From: Haladaptatus pallidirubidus
Lineage (GTDB): Archaea; Halobacteriota; Halobacteria; Halobacteriales; Haladaptataceae
Direction: 5' to 3'
DNA: 64,000 bases
Assembly: GCF_020700235.1 (NCBI RefSeq)
Contig: NZ_CP085301.1
Span: forward strand, 372,001-436,000
Shown here: piece by piece, positions 17,252-25,932 of the stretch
Position numbering within the stretch: position 1 is the first letter of the stretch
Layout of the letters: every line of letters starts with the position of its first letter
Made by a program: the position numbers and the translations under genes
The notes under the pieces: model-generated
Databases searched by the model: none
What the model saw: only the letters and a program-made list of their open reading frames with translations
What the model was told of the DNA's origin: nothing

Positions 17252-18523
17252 GTGACCGGATTAGAAGAGGTTTTTGCGTCGGCGACGTTGGAAAGCGATG
17301 TCGTTCGAATTGCCATCGCCGGAGCGCTCGGTCTGTTTCTCGGCCTCGAACGCGAGTGGTCGCAGAAATCCGCCGGTATTCGAACGTTCACCCTCATCAG
17401 CCTCCTCGGCGCGGCGTTTACCATCGTCGATAAGGACATCCTGCTCGCGCTCGGCGGCCTCCTCGTCATCGTGCAAGGGATTCTCCTCGCGGTACAGGGG
17501 TTACTGGACGACGAGGAGGATACGGGGCTGTCCCTGACGACCTCCGTGTCGATGCTCGTCACCTTCGGCGTCGGCGTCCTCGTCGCGGAGGGATTCATCC
17601 TCGTCGGCGTCACCGTCGCCGTCGTGTCGTCGCTCCTCCTCGTGTTGAAGCGGGAACTCCACAGTTTCGCGTGGGGAATGTCGCGTCAAGAGCTCAGGTC
17701 TGCGGGTGAGTTCGCCATCCTCGCGTTCGTCATCTACCCACTGTTACCGCCGGGTGAAATCGAGATGGGGAGCGTCATGGTAAGCCCACGTCTCGTCTGG
17801 CTGATGGTCGTCACCGTGGCCGGTATCGGTATCGCCAACTACGCCATCGTCGAAACCTACGGCGGGCGCGGCATCGCCGTCACCGGCTTTTTCGGCGGGC
17901 TCGCATCCTCGACTGCCGTGGTCGGGACGATGTTAGACCACGTTCGCCAACGGCCGGAAGCGGCCTCCTACGGCGTGGCCGCGATTTTGCTCGCCGACGC
18001 CGCGATGGCCCTTCGAAATCTCGTCATCGCACTGGCGTTCACTATCGGAACCCCCGGCAAAACGCTGTACGGCGCGATTATCCCGCTCGGGACAATTATT
18101 ATCGGGAGCGTTGCCATCGCCGCCTACTCGGCGGACTGGTCGCAGAAGATGGACATCGACCTCGAAAGTCCGTTTTCGCTCCGCAACGTGCTCGGCTTCG
18201 GCCTCATCTTCCTGTTCGTCGTGGTCGGCGGCGCCCTGGCGAAAAGCCAGTTCGGGGAAACCGGGTTTTATATCACGGCCCTGCTGTCCGGACTCGTTTC
18301 GAGTGCGGGCGTCACCGCCTCCGCGGTGACGCTCTACAGCGGCGGCAATCTCGACCAACAGACCGCCGTATTCGGTATTCTGTTGGCCACGGCATCGAGC
18401 ATCGTCGTCAAGGCGGCGCTGACGATTTCCGCGCCGAATCGACAGTTCGCCTACAAGGTCGCGGTGTGGAGCGGCGTCCTCCTCCTCGGGTCGGGAGCGA
18501 CCGCAATCGTCGCCGTGCTTTGA
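17252..18523 (+). CDS. MgtC/SapB-DUF4010 membrane protein
   Basis: About 423 residues with some 12 transmembrane segments. The N-terminal MgtC part has LGLFLGLEREWSQKSAGIRT and LLGAAFTIVD. The C-terminal DUF4010 part has TGFFGGLASSTAVVGTM and ITALLSGLVSSAGVTASAVT. MgtC proteins relate to magnesium homeostasis and stress, but for this fused type the transported substrate is unknown. The start could be TTG 17228 or GTG 17252; a TTTTATTT box at 17222-17229 sits 23-30 bases before 17252 and favours a leaderless GTG. Confidence 0.8.
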   Translation: MTGLEEVFASATLESDVVRIAIAGALGLFLGLEREWSQKSAGIRTFTLISLLGAAFTIVDKDILLALGGLLVIVQGILLAVQGLLDDEEDTGLSLTTSVSMLVTFGVGVLVAEGFILVGVTVAVVSSLLLVLKRELHSFAWGMSRQELRSAGEFAILAFVIYPLLPPGEIEMGSVMVSPRLVWLMVVTVAGIGIANYAIVETYGGRGIAVTGFFGGLASSTAVVGTMLDHVRQRPEAASYGVAAILLADAAMALRNLVIALAFTIGTPGKTLYGAIIPLGTIIIGSVAIAAYSADWSQKMDIDLESPFSLRNVLGFGLIFLFVVVGGALAKSQFGETGFYITALLSGLVSSAGVTASAVTLYSGGNLDQQTAVFGILLATASSIVVKAALTISAPNRQFAYKVAVWSGVLLLGSGATAIVAVL

Positions 18524-18578
18524 ACACGCATAGCGAACTTTCCGAACTTTTTAAACGGGGGCTTTTCGTAGCGGAAGC

Positions 18579-19910
18579 ATGGACCGGGAAACAGCCGAGC
18601 CACAGGTCCGGGAGATGCCCGGAACGAAAGCAAAACAGTGGTCTGAGTACCATCACCAGTTCGCCGCTCCAACGACGTACGTCTACGATTTCGTCTGGGA
18701 TATAACGGAAGACGCGACTGGGCCGTTCTGTACCGACGTCGACGGCAACGTTCTTCTTGATTTTACTAGCCACGTTGCCGCCGCTCCACTCGGGTACAAC
18801 AACCCGAAAATTATGGACAAGCTCCGCGAGTTCGACCTCCCCGACCCGACGAAAATCGCGGGACAGGATTTCTACGCCGCGGGCGGGTGGCCGCCGGAAA
18901 ACCCCGAATTTCCCGGCCCAACGCAGTTGATGGACCGGTTGGTCGATGCGACGAGTCACTACAACATGGACACGGTTTTCCTCTCGAACTCCGGCGCGGA
19001 GGCCGTCGAGAACGCTATCAAAATTAGCTATAACCGCGGCGGCCACCGCGCGTTCACCTTCGACGGCGCGTTCCACGGTCGGACGCTCGGCGCGCTCTCG
19101 CTCAACCGCTCGAAGGTCGCTCACCGAAAAAGTTACCCCGAGATTCCGGGGGTCGTGAGCGTTCCGTACTGTTCCTGTACGGCCGAGTGTGAGTGCGGTT
19201 GGAAAACGAACGGGCCGGGCGGCAACGTCATCGCCGACAAACTCGACCCCGCACAGGGCGTCATCGACCCCGAGGAGGTCTCGTACATCATCCTCGAACC
19301 CGTACAGGGTGAGGGTGGCTACCGCGTTCCGAACGACGAGTTCATCGCGGATATCGCCGAGATTCAGGAAACCTACGACATCAACGTCATCGCCGACGAG
19401 ATTCAATCCGGCATGGGCCGAACCGGCGAGATGTGGGCGGTTGACCACCTCGAACTCGAACCCGACGTGATTACGAGCGCGAAGGGACTCCGCGTTGGTG
19501 CGACCGTTTCGCGCTCGGGCGTGTTCCCCGAGGAGAAGGGCCGACTCTCCTCGACGTGGGGCGCAGGCGACGTCCTCTCGTCGCTTCAGGGCGTCCTCAC
19601 CATGGATGCGATTCAGGAACACGACCTGCTCTCGAACGTCGATGCACGCGGTCAACAGACGCGCGAACTCATCGAGGATGCGAATCCCGAGAACGTCATC
19701 GACGTGCGGGGCCGCGGTCTAATGCTCGCCGTGGAATTCGACACGAAAGACCGTAGAGAAGCGGTCGTGGATGGGGCACTGTCCCGCGGCCTGCTCACCC
19801 TCGGTTGTGGCTACAAAACGCTCCGCCTTCTCCCGCCGCTCGACGTAACCGAGCGCGAAATCGACATCGGCGTCAACCTCCTGCTCGACGCCATCGAGGA
19901 CGCGTCGTAA
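18579..19910 (+). CDS. Class III (omega) aminotransferase, GabT-like
   Basis: A 443-residue PLP enzyme of the aspartate-aminotransferase-family class III group. Signatures are FLSNSGAEAVENAIK (phosphate binding), FHGRTLGALSL, IILEPVQGEGGYRVPNDEF, VIADEIQSGMGRTG and the PLP lysine in VITSAKGLRVGATV. A Cys-rich insert (CSCTAECECGW, about residue 190-200) is notable. Likely substrates are omega-amino acids such as 4-aminobutyrate or ornithine-type donors; exact specificity cannot be read. Single gene, 55 bases after the MgtC gene. Confidence 0.88.
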   Translation: MDRETAEPQVREMPGTKAKQWSEYHHQFAAPTTYVYDFVWDITEDATGPFCTDVDGNVLLDFTSHVAAAPLGYNNPKIMDKLREFDLPDPTKIAGQDFYAAGGWPPENPEFPGPTQLMDRLVDATSHYNMDTVFLSNSGAEAVENAIKISYNRGGHRAFTFDGAFHGRTLGALSLNRSKVAHRKSYPEIPGVVSVPYCSCTAECECGWKTNGPGGNVIADKLDPAQGVIDPEEVSYIILEPVQGEGGYRVPNDEFIADIAEIQETYDINVIADEIQSGMGRTGEMWAVDHLELEPDVITSAKGLRVGATVSRSGVFPEEKGRLSSTWGAGDVLSSLQGVLTMDAIQEHDLLSNVDARGQQTRELIEDANPENVIDVRGRGLMLAVEFDTKDRREAVVDGALSRGLLTLGCGYKTLRLLPPLDVTEREIDIGVNLLLDAIEDAS

Positions 19911-19980
19911 CTCTCCCGCGCTCAGGCGAGAGGATTCACAAACCTCCGCAAGGCTATGTTCTCTCGGAGCGCCTCTTTGC

Positions 19981-20629
19981 ATGAGCGTCACGGCTGACCT
20001 TTCAATTCTCGGTGAGGAGTTTCTGCTCGGAACCGCTTTGCTCACCGACACGGACATCCACGTCGAACTGGAACGAGTGGTTCCGGCCTCGCGGCAGGTG
20101 CTTCCGTTTTTCTGGACCATCGGCACCGAATTCGACGCCTTCGAGCGAGATGTCCAGTCGAACCCGAACGTCGAGCATCTCGTCTCGTTGAATACGGTGA
20201 ACGACCGCGACCTCTCCCGAGTCGAATGGAGCAAAGCCGTAGAGAGTCTCATCTACGGAATTGCGGAAGTCGGTGCGACCATCCTCGAAGCGCACGGCGA
20301 CGACCGTTGGCGGTTTCGACTTCGGTTCAACGACTACGAAGCACTGTCGGAATTTCAAACGTGCTGTGAAAAACACGACATCGACTTTCACCTCGACCGC
20401 GTAGCAACGGAAACGGAAATCGACCAAAACGGGTTCGGGTTAACGCCCGAACAACGAGAAACCCCCCTGCTGGCCGTCGAACACGGTTGCTTCGATGTTC
20501 CGCGGGGGGTTACACTTGGCGGAACTCGACGAAAAAATCGGCGTCTCACAGCAGTCCGTTTCGGAGCGCGTGCGGCGCGGTGCTGGTAGTGTACTGGAAT
20601 TCGCCCTCTTCGACACGTCCATCTTCTGA
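19981..20629 (+). pseudogene. Bat-type HTH-10 regulator, frameshifted
   Basis: The first frame gives a Bat-like sensor region (LPFFWTIGTEFDAFERDVQS, DRWRFRLRFNDYEALSEF) and the start of the HTH (LTPEQRETPLLAVEHGCFDV, PRGVTL), then runs out of register at about 20504-20516, next to a run of six G. In another frame the HTH continues as LAELDEKIGVSQQSVSERVR, then RRGAGSVLEF, and stops at 20627-20629. One base change restores the HTH-10 fold. The C-terminal end (ALFDTSIF) is not family-like, suggesting a deletion join with the next fragment. It is either a decaying gene or a sequencing error. Confidence 0.7.
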
Positions 20630-20703
20630 AACTCGCCGAAGAGGGATTGGTGGAATGGACGCCGCACCGCGGCACCGTCGTTTTCGACCGACTGATGGGA
20701 TGA
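20606..20703 (+). pseudogene. C-terminal remnant of a DUF7344/ArsR-like winged-helix protein
   Basis: This frame reads PLRHVHLLKLAEEGLVEWTP then HRGTVVFDRLMG and ends at TGA 20701-20703. The HVHLLKLAEEGLVEW segment is like the last helix and wing of haloarchaeal DUF7344/ArsR proteins. No start or N-terminal half exists upstream; the preceding DNA codes for the Bat protein in another frame. It appears to be what is left after a deletion fused two regulator genes. Confidence 0.45.
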
Positions 20704-20713
20704 CGGAAACCAG

Positions 20714-21037
20714 TTAGAACTGATACCGGCGCTCGTCGTCGCGCTGGGGATACTGGGTCGCGCCGGTCATCTCCTCGAACGTCATGCCCGAGAGATACTC
20801 GTCGTACGTCACATCGTAGGCATTTCGCAGGTGGAAATCGAGTTTTCCGGTTTCGACGGTCGATTGAAACAGCAGGTGAACCGCGCGACGAACCAATTCC
20901 TCGGGGTCTTCGGGGTCGAGGGAGGCGGAAAGCATGGCGAGTTCGTTGTGCGTTTCCCTGTCGAGTGAAACGGACAGTTCGGAATCGAGGTCGGAGTAGG
21001 CGGCTTTCACGTCGTCGTTCAGGTCGTCTAAACTCAT
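20714..21037 (-). CDS. Hypothetical protein, possible ribbon-helix-helix-like N terminus
   Basis: A 107-residue acidic protein. The segment ELSVSLDRETHNELAMLSAS followed by an acidic turn and ELVRRAVHLLFQ has the strand-helix-helix spacing of ribbon-helix-helix proteins. The C-terminal half is polar and ends ERRYQF. The start at ATG 21037 is chosen since the open frame upstream overlaps the next gene and is Arg-rich. The function is unknown. Confidence 0.65.
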   Translation of the reverse strand: MSLDDLNDDVKAAYSDLDSELSVSLDRETHNELAMLSASLDPEDPEELVRRAVHLLFQSTVETGKLDFHLRNAYDVTYDEYLSGMTFEEMTGATQYPQRDDERRYQF

Positions 21038-21087
21038 GGCCGGGTTGTAGGTCGGGCGCGGGATACGATTTTCGTTCTCGATTCGCG

Positions 21088-21363
21088 TCAAAATTCCTCG
21101 TCGCAGTACCGGCAGACGTTCCTGCTGGCGAAGTTGCGGGTCGCGCAGTGCGGACAGACGATATAGTGGTGAGACTGCGGACTCGACTGGCGGGCCGACC
21201 GGTTTCCGCGCCCCCGGTGAAGTGCGGTTCCGATTCCGGCGAGCATGAACGCCCCTCCCAGTGCGATCCACGCGGTTGGACTCCGGAAAAAGACGAACGG
21301 AGAAACCGGGACGACGATAATTCCGACGCCGATGAGGAACAGTGTGGAGGGCCGGACGCGCAT
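21088..21363 (-). CDS. Membrane protein with C-terminal zinc ribbon
   Basis: 91 residues. Two hydrophobic segments (FLIGVGIIVVPVSPFVFF and AWIALGGAFMLAGIGTAL) are followed by a linker and a cytosolic CPHCATRNFASRNVCRYC zinc ribbon. It starts at the ATG at 21363. The gene is 50 bases upstream of the 20714-21037 gene on the same strand and may be co-transcribed with it. The role is unknown. Confidence 0.75.
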   Translation of the reverse strand: MRVRPSTLFLIGVGIIVVPVSPFVFFRSPTAWIALGGAFMLAGIGTALHRGRGNRSARQSSPQSHHYIVCPHCATRNFASRNVCRYCDEEF

Positions 21364-21521
21364 TTTCCGGAGATTAAGACGAGCGGGCAATAAGCCTTCA
21401 GGTTGTCCGATTGTGCGTGCGACGAGGTATCGTAGAGCAATCGCGGTTGCACGTCACACCGAATTACGCTCCGCCTTCTCGAATCGCTACCGGTAAACCG
21501 AATCCGCACGAAGCACCGGTG

Positions 21522-22445
21522 ATGACCGACACGTCGTGGTCGCTCCCGGACGACATCGACGCGGTGCGCGACGCCCTCGTCGCGTGGTACGAGGACGACC
21601 ACCGGAGTTTCCCGTGGCGCGAGACGGACGACCCCTACGCCATCCTCGTCTCTGAAGTGATGAGCCAACAGACGCAACTCGGGCGCGTCGTCGCCGCGTG
21701 GGAGGCGTTCCTCGACCGCTGGCCGACCGCAAACGACCTCGCGGACGCAGACCGCTCCGACGTGGTCGGCTTTTGGACGAGTCACAGCCTCGGCTACAAC
21801 AACCGGGCGAAATACCTCCACGAGGCCGCAAAGCAGGTCACCACCGAGTACGACGGCGAATTTCCCGAAACGCCCGACGAACTGCAAAATTTGCAGGGCG
21901 TCGGCCCCTACACCGCGAACGCCGTCGCATCGTTCGCCTTCAACAACGGAAACGCGGTAGTCGATACGAACGTCAAGCGCGTACTCTACCGGGCGTTCGA
22001 CGTGCCGGACGACGACGCCGCGTTCGAGGAGGCCGCGAGCGAACTCATGCCCGGTGGCGAATCGCGCGTCTGGAACAACGCCGTCATGGAACTCGGCGGC
22101 GTCGCCTGCGAGAAGACACCGGCCTGTGAAACCGCAGGATGTCCGTGGCGCGAGTGGTGCCACGCCTACGAAATCGGGGATTTCACGGCTCCCGACGTTC
22201 CCACGCAACCGAAATTCGACGGCTCGCGCAGGCAGTTCCGGGGGCGCGTCATCTCGATTTTGAAGGAGTACGAGAAACTACCGCTCTCGAAACTCGGCCC
22301 CCGCGTACGGGTTGATTACGGCGGCGACCACGGCAAGGAGTGGCTTCGGGAGCTGTGTTCGGATTTGGAAGACGACGGGTTGGTGGAACTGGAGAGCGCG
22401 GACGGCGACGAGAACGGGGAATGTGTCGCGCGACTCCGGCGATAG
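21522..22445 (+). CDS. mutY: A/G-specific adenine DNA glycosylase
   Basis: Removes adenine mispaired with 8-oxoguanine in base-excision repair. 307 residues. SEVMSQQTQ contains the catalytic Glu, LQGVGPYTANAVASFAF is the helix-hairpin-helix, and VVDTNVKRVLYR has the catalytic Asp. The iron-sulphur cluster ligands are in CEKTPACETAGCPWREWC, with spacing C-x5-C-x4-C-x5-C instead of the bacterial C-x6-C-x2-C-x5-C. The C-terminal bacterial NUDIX-like 8-oxoG domain is replaced by a shorter winged-helix-like tail. The start is ATG 21522; upstream open frame is not conserved. Confidence 0.92.
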   Translation: MTDTSWSLPDDIDAVRDALVAWYEDDHRSFPWRETDDPYAILVSEVMSQQTQLGRVVAAWEAFLDRWPTANDLADADRSDVVGFWTSHSLGYNNRAKYLHEAAKQVTTEYDGEFPETPDELQNLQGVGPYTANAVASFAFNNGNAVVDTNVKRVLYRAFDVPDDDAAFEEAASELMPGGESRVWNNAVMELGGVACEKTPACETAGCPWREWCHAYEIGDFTAPDVPTQPKFDGSRRQFRGRVISILKEYEKLPLSKLGPRVRVDYGGDHGKEWLRELCSDLEDDGLVELESADGDENGECVARLRR

Positions 22446-22510
22446 GTACTCAACCGTAATAGGCGTCCAAACGGTCTCGAATCGTCCGCTCAATGTCTCG
22501 CATCGTTCGT

Positions 22511-22862
22511 CTACCCTCGAAATACACCCGTATTGGTGGGTTGGAAATCAACGACAAGAATCCGGAAAACCCGTTGCGGAGCGTTCTGCGGCTCGGTTTC
22601 CTTCCAATCGAGTAAGAGCGACAGCGTCGTCGGGCTCGATTGGATTCGGCGCAGTTTCGTCAACCGATAGCAACCCTGCTCCACGTCGTTCGGCAGCGTG
22701 GTGTGTCCGGCAGATTCACTTCCAATTCTCGTGGTCGATTCCGACGTAGCGATCGGTAGCGCGGACGAGCGCGGTTTTCGAAACCGCGCTCGCCGATTCG
22801 TGGAAATCGCTCGCTGTCAAGGCGCGCGAAGGGTCGAAGGAGGTCGTATCGGGCGACGTCAT
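22511..22862 (-). pseudogene. Frameshifted small gene of unknown function
   Basis: From ATG 22862 the frame encodes 48 residues (ALTASDFHESASAVSKTALV, then RATDRYVGIDHENWK) to a TGA at 22716. One base out of register, a second frame continues directly (SESAGHTTLPNDVEQGCYRL, TKLRRIQSSPTTLSLLLDWK) to TAG 22511-22513. The total length is 117 codons plus one base, as expected for a single-base frameshift near 22716-22722. No family was recognised. The rest of the 22446-22936 gap holds nothing else I can support. Confidence 0.5.
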
Positions 22863-22936
22863 ACGAACAGTTCACGAAGACGACATATGATTGTTTTCCT
22901 ACAACGTATTTTGCCTTGCCGAACCCAATGTACTCC

Positions 22937-23518
22937 ATGCCCAACGAACCAACCGTCGTTGCGATTTGCGGCAGTCTCCGGGACGAAAGCGCGACGCGGG
23001 TCGCGCTTTCGCGCACACTCACCGGCGTCGAGGAGGCGGGGGGAACCGGCGAGCTGCTGGATTTGCGCGAGTTCGACCTGCCGCTGTACGACGCGGACGA
23101 CCGCCTGGCGGGCGACGCGGCGGATCTCAAACGTGGCGTGCGCGAGGCGGACGCCGTCATCCTCGGAACGCCGGTGTACCACGGGTCGTACTCGTCGGTG
23201 CTGAAGACGGCCCTCGATTACTGCGGCTTCGACGAGTTCGAGCAGAAGACGGTCGGTTTGCTAGCGGTTGCGGGCGGCCGATTTCCGATTACCGCGATGG
23301 ACCACCTCCGGTCGGTTTGCCGGTCGCTCGACGCCTGGGTACTCCCCTACCAGGCCGCTGTACCGCGGGCGCACAGCGCGGTTCGGAACGGGCAATTTAC
23401 GGACGACGAACTGGCGAAGCGGGTGGCGACGCTGGGCGGGCAGGTCGTTCGGTACTGCAAAATCGAGCCGTGTCCGGCGAGTTTCGAAAGCGAGGAAAAT
23501 ATCGGCGCGGCGGAGTAG
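22937..23518 (+). CDS. NADPH-dependent FMN reductase family protein
   Basis: A 193-residue flavodoxin-like protein. The FMN-phosphate loop is ICGSLRDESATRVAL, the second flavin segment is ADAVILGTPVYHGSYSSVLK with the family PxYxxSxxxxLK motif, and LLAVAGGRFP follows. It probably reduces flavin, quinone, azo or metal substrates with NAD(P)H. Possible starts are ATG 22928 and ATG 22937; the second gives the usual short N terminus. Confidence 0.88.
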   Translation: MPNEPTVVAICGSLRDESATRVALSRTLTGVEEAGGTGELLDLREFDLPLYDADDRLAGDAADLKRGVREADAVILGTPVYHGSYSSVLKTALDYCGFDEFEQKTVGLLAVAGGRFPITAMDHLRSVCRSLDAWVLPYQAAVPRAHSAVRNGQFTDDELAKRVATLGGQVVRYCKIEPCPASFESEENIGAAE

Positions 23519-23632
23519 CGTTCCGAGACGTGAGATGTTCGGAAATGAAATCGAACGTTGCCGCGGTGAGAATCGGATTGAAAAGGGTGGCGCTTGCCAT
23601 GGGTTTATCCAATTCGAAAGCAAAATCAACGT

Positions 23633-24289
23633 ATGAGTGTAATCGCCGACGTTAGCGTACCAGGGGAGTCGTTCGCGCTGCACGAGACGCTCGCGACAGC
23701 CCCGGAAACGACCGTCGAAGCGGAACGGCTGGCCACACACAGCGCCGAGTGGGTGATGCCGTTTCTCTGGACGACGGGCGGTGATTCTGGGGCGTTCCAC
23801 GAGGCGGTTCAGGGCGATTCGACGGTTGATACAGCAACGATAATCGAGGAAACGGACGACAGTCGGTTGTATAAGATCGTGTGGGAGCAAGAGATCGTTG
23901 ATCTCATCGAAGAGATAATTGACCAAGAGGCGACAATTTTGGAGGCGAAAGCGTCCGAGGACGTCTGGCGCCTAAAATTGCGATTTGCCGAAGAGGAACT
24001 GGTCTCGTCGTTCCAGAATCACTTTTTGGAACAAGGACACGAATTCGAGGTCAATCACCTTTCGTCCCCGACGACCTCCCGCCAAGGTGAGTTCGGTTTG
24101 ACCAAAGAACAGCACGACGCGTTAGTCACAGCCATTCGGGAGGGGTATTTCGAAATCCCACGTTCGACCACGAATCAAGAGCTGGCGGATGCGCTCGGTA
24201 TTTCTTCGAATGCCACCTCCCAACGCATCCGACGAGCGTCTGCGAACCTCATTCGCAATACGCTGATAATCGACACCGACGAAGAGTGA
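23633..24289 (+). CDS. Bat-type HTH-10 transcriptional regulator
   Basis: 218 residues. The N-terminal alpha/beta region (ADVSVPGESFALHETLATAP; VMPFLWTTGGDSGAFHEAV; WRLKLRFAEEELVSSFQNHF) is the bacterio-opsin-activator-like module. The C-terminal HTH-10 reads LTKEQHDALVTAIREGYFEI, then PRSTTNQELADALGISSNAT and RIRRASANLIRNTL. It is paralogous to the genes at 19981 and 24545. A TTTAT box at 23604-23608 lies 25-29 bases before the ATG, so the transcript is probably leaderless. The target and signal are unknown. Confidence 0.88.
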   Translation: MSVIADVSVPGESFALHETLATAPETTVEAERLATHSAEWVMPFLWTTGGDSGAFHEAVQGDSTVDTATIIEETDDSRLYKIVWEQEIVDLIEEIIDQEATILEAKASEDVWRLKLRFAEEELVSSFQNHFLEQGHEFEVNHLSSPTTSRQGEFGLTKEQHDALVTAIREGYFEIPRSTTNQELADALGISSNATSQRIRRASANLIRNTLIIDTDEE

Positions 24290-24326
24290 TTTCAAAGATG
24301 TAATCGTCGTTTCGAATACCGGATCG

Positions 24327-24334
24327 GTATAAAG
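24327..24334 (+). promoter_or_regulatory. Isolated TATA box inside an ACCGG/CCGGT inverted repeat
   Basis: GTATAAAG at 24327-24334 lies between ACCGG (24318-24322) and CCGGT (24336-24340). The nearest coding start (24545) is over 200 bases away and has its own A/T-rich box, so this promoter-like site could drive a non-coding transcript across 24360-24540, where an imperfect stem (24450-24462 with 24486-24498, 11 of 13 pairs) is found. Confidence 0.25.
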
Positions 24335-24544
24335 ACCGGTGATTTCGCGCCATTCATCTATTATAGGTGGCCGGAGTAGTGTTCAGACACAGTGACCTTT
24401 CACCCGAATCAGAACATGGTTCATAAATGTCACTATCTGCAGTTCGAGCGCGCTCGGTACCGTCGCTCGATAGCTACGCGCGCCGATACCGAACGCGGTA
24501 CGAGATGCGAGACAGCGAATCGAAAAATACTTCATAATTGATAT

Positions 24545-25258
24545 ATGGTTGGAACAATTGTCGATGTAGAACTCCCGGCAGAGAACTTCGCACTCGAACA
24601 GACACTCGATAGGCTTGAAACGGTCGTCTTCGAGGTAAAACAGATGGTCGCGTACAATTACGACAGCCTCCTCCCGTTCATCTGGGTCGGTACCGACAAT
24701 CGAGACGCGATAGAGCGGGCGTTTGCCGAAGACGAGACCGTCGCCGGATTTCAGCTCGTCGGCGAATTCGACACCGATTGTCTCTATCGGTTGGAGTGGG
24801 TAGAGGAAATCGATGTGCTTGTCCGCGTGCTCGTCGAAGAGAACGGAACCATCCTCTCCGCGACTGGCAGCGATGGTTCGTGGCAACTTCGGTTTCTCTT
24901 CGCCGACCACGATTCGGTCACTCGCACGCACCAGTACTGCGAAGAAAACGGAATCCCGCTCGAAATTCAGAACATCACGGAGTTTGCGGGTGAGGATAAA
25001 GACCGATACGGACTCTCCAAGGAGCAACGCACGACGCTCCGACTCGCTTACGACCGGGGCTATTACTCGATACCACGAGAGACGAAAGCCGAAGCGTTGG
25101 CCGAAGAAGTCGGTGTGACACACCAAGCGATTTCCGAGCGACTGCGGCGCGGCCACGGTACGCTCCTTCAGAACACGCTCGTCAATGGCCACGGGACGAC
25201 GGCCTCCCCACAACCGAAGTCGGAAGACGCCGACGAAGAAGTTGCTCCGGGTTCGTAG
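24545..25258 (+). CDS. Bat-type HTH-10 transcriptional regulator
   Basis: 237 residues. It has the same plan as the genes at 19981 and 23633: sensor-like region (VDVELPAENFALEQTLDRLE, LLPFIWVGTDNRDAIERAF, WQLRFLFADHDSVTRTHQYC) then HTH-10 (LSKEQRTTLRLAYDRGYYSI, PRETKAEALAEEVGVTHQAI, ERLRRGHGTLLQNTL). The C terminus carries a Pro/Ser/Asp-rich disordered tail not seen in its paralogues. An A/T-rich box (AAATACTTCATAA) precedes the start at leaderless spacing. Confidence 0.88.
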   Translation: MVGTIVDVELPAENFALEQTLDRLETVVFEVKQMVAYNYDSLLPFIWVGTDNRDAIERAFAEDETVAGFQLVGEFDTDCLYRLEWVEEIDVLVRVLVEENGTILSATGSDGSWQLRFLFADHDSVTRTHQYCEENGIPLEIQNITEFAGEDKDRYGLSKEQRTTLRLAYDRGYYSIPRETKAEALAEEVGVTHQAISERLRRGHGTLLQNTLVNGHGTTASPQPKSEDADEEVAPGS

Positions 25259-25336
25259 TCGACTTCGGGGAGACACTTTCGAGTTACCAACTCGAATAAG
25301 CAATCCTTTTGACGCCGGATTGAGCGCAGTTCGGAT

Positions 25337-25924
25337 ATGCACAAAATCACGAACAGCGGGTGGGTCGAAGTTATCACCGGCTGTATGTTCTCCGGGAAAA
25401 CCGAGGAACTGCTCCGTCGGCTTCGTCGCGCGGAGATAGCGGGACAAGAAGTCGCCGTGTTCAAACCGGCGCTGGACGACCGCTACGGCGAGGATACGGT
25501 GGGATCCCACGACGGAGCGTCGTGGGACGCGACGGTCGTCGAACCGGATGACGAAGGCGTCTGGGAGATTCCGAAGAAATTGAACGGCGAGCAGGTCGTC
25601 GCCATCGACGAAGCGAACTTCTTCTCCGCGGAACTCGTCTCCGTTTGCGAACACCTCGCCGAGGACGAGCGTCGCGTCGTTATCAGCGGAACCGACCAGA
25701 CGTTCCGGGCCGAACCGTTCGACCCGCTTCCGCAACTCATCTCGGTGTCGGAGTACGTTGAAAAGTTGCAGGCAATCTGCGCGAAATGCGGCGAACCCGC
25801 GACGCGGAATCAGCGCCTCATCGACGGGGAACCGGCGCACGTGGACGATCCGACGATTCTGGTGGGAGCGCAGGAATCCTACGAAGCGCGGTGTCGGAAC
25901 TGTCATACCCTCCTAAACGACTAA
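25337..25924 (+). CDS. tdk: Thymidine kinase
   Basis: Phosphorylates deoxythymidine with ATP for nucleotide salvage. 195 residues. The P-loop is GCMFSGKTEELLRRL (residues 15-29), the DEA-type Walker B is VVAIDEANFF, and the C-terminal lasso and zinc site are AICAKCGEPATRNQRL and ARCRNCHTLL. All catalytic features are present; this is a type II (TK1-like) enzyme. It is followed after eight bases by the Yip1 gene. Confidence 0.95.
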   Translation: MHKITNSGWVEVITGCMFSGKTEELLRRLRRAEIAGQEVAVFKPALDDRYGEDTVGSHDGASWDATVVEPDDEGVWEIPKKLNGEQVVAIDEANFFSAELVSVCEHLAEDERRVVISGTDQTFRAEPFDPLPQLISVSEYVEKLQAICAKCGEPATRNQRLIDGEPAHVDDPTILVGAQESYEARCRNCHTLLND

Positions 25925-25932
25925 GGTCAACT

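Noticed and set aside
20388..22208. Minus-strand open frame of about 600 codons
   Set aside because: It crosses mutY and two other genes on the opposite or same strand in a different frame, is of shadow composition and lacks any motif.
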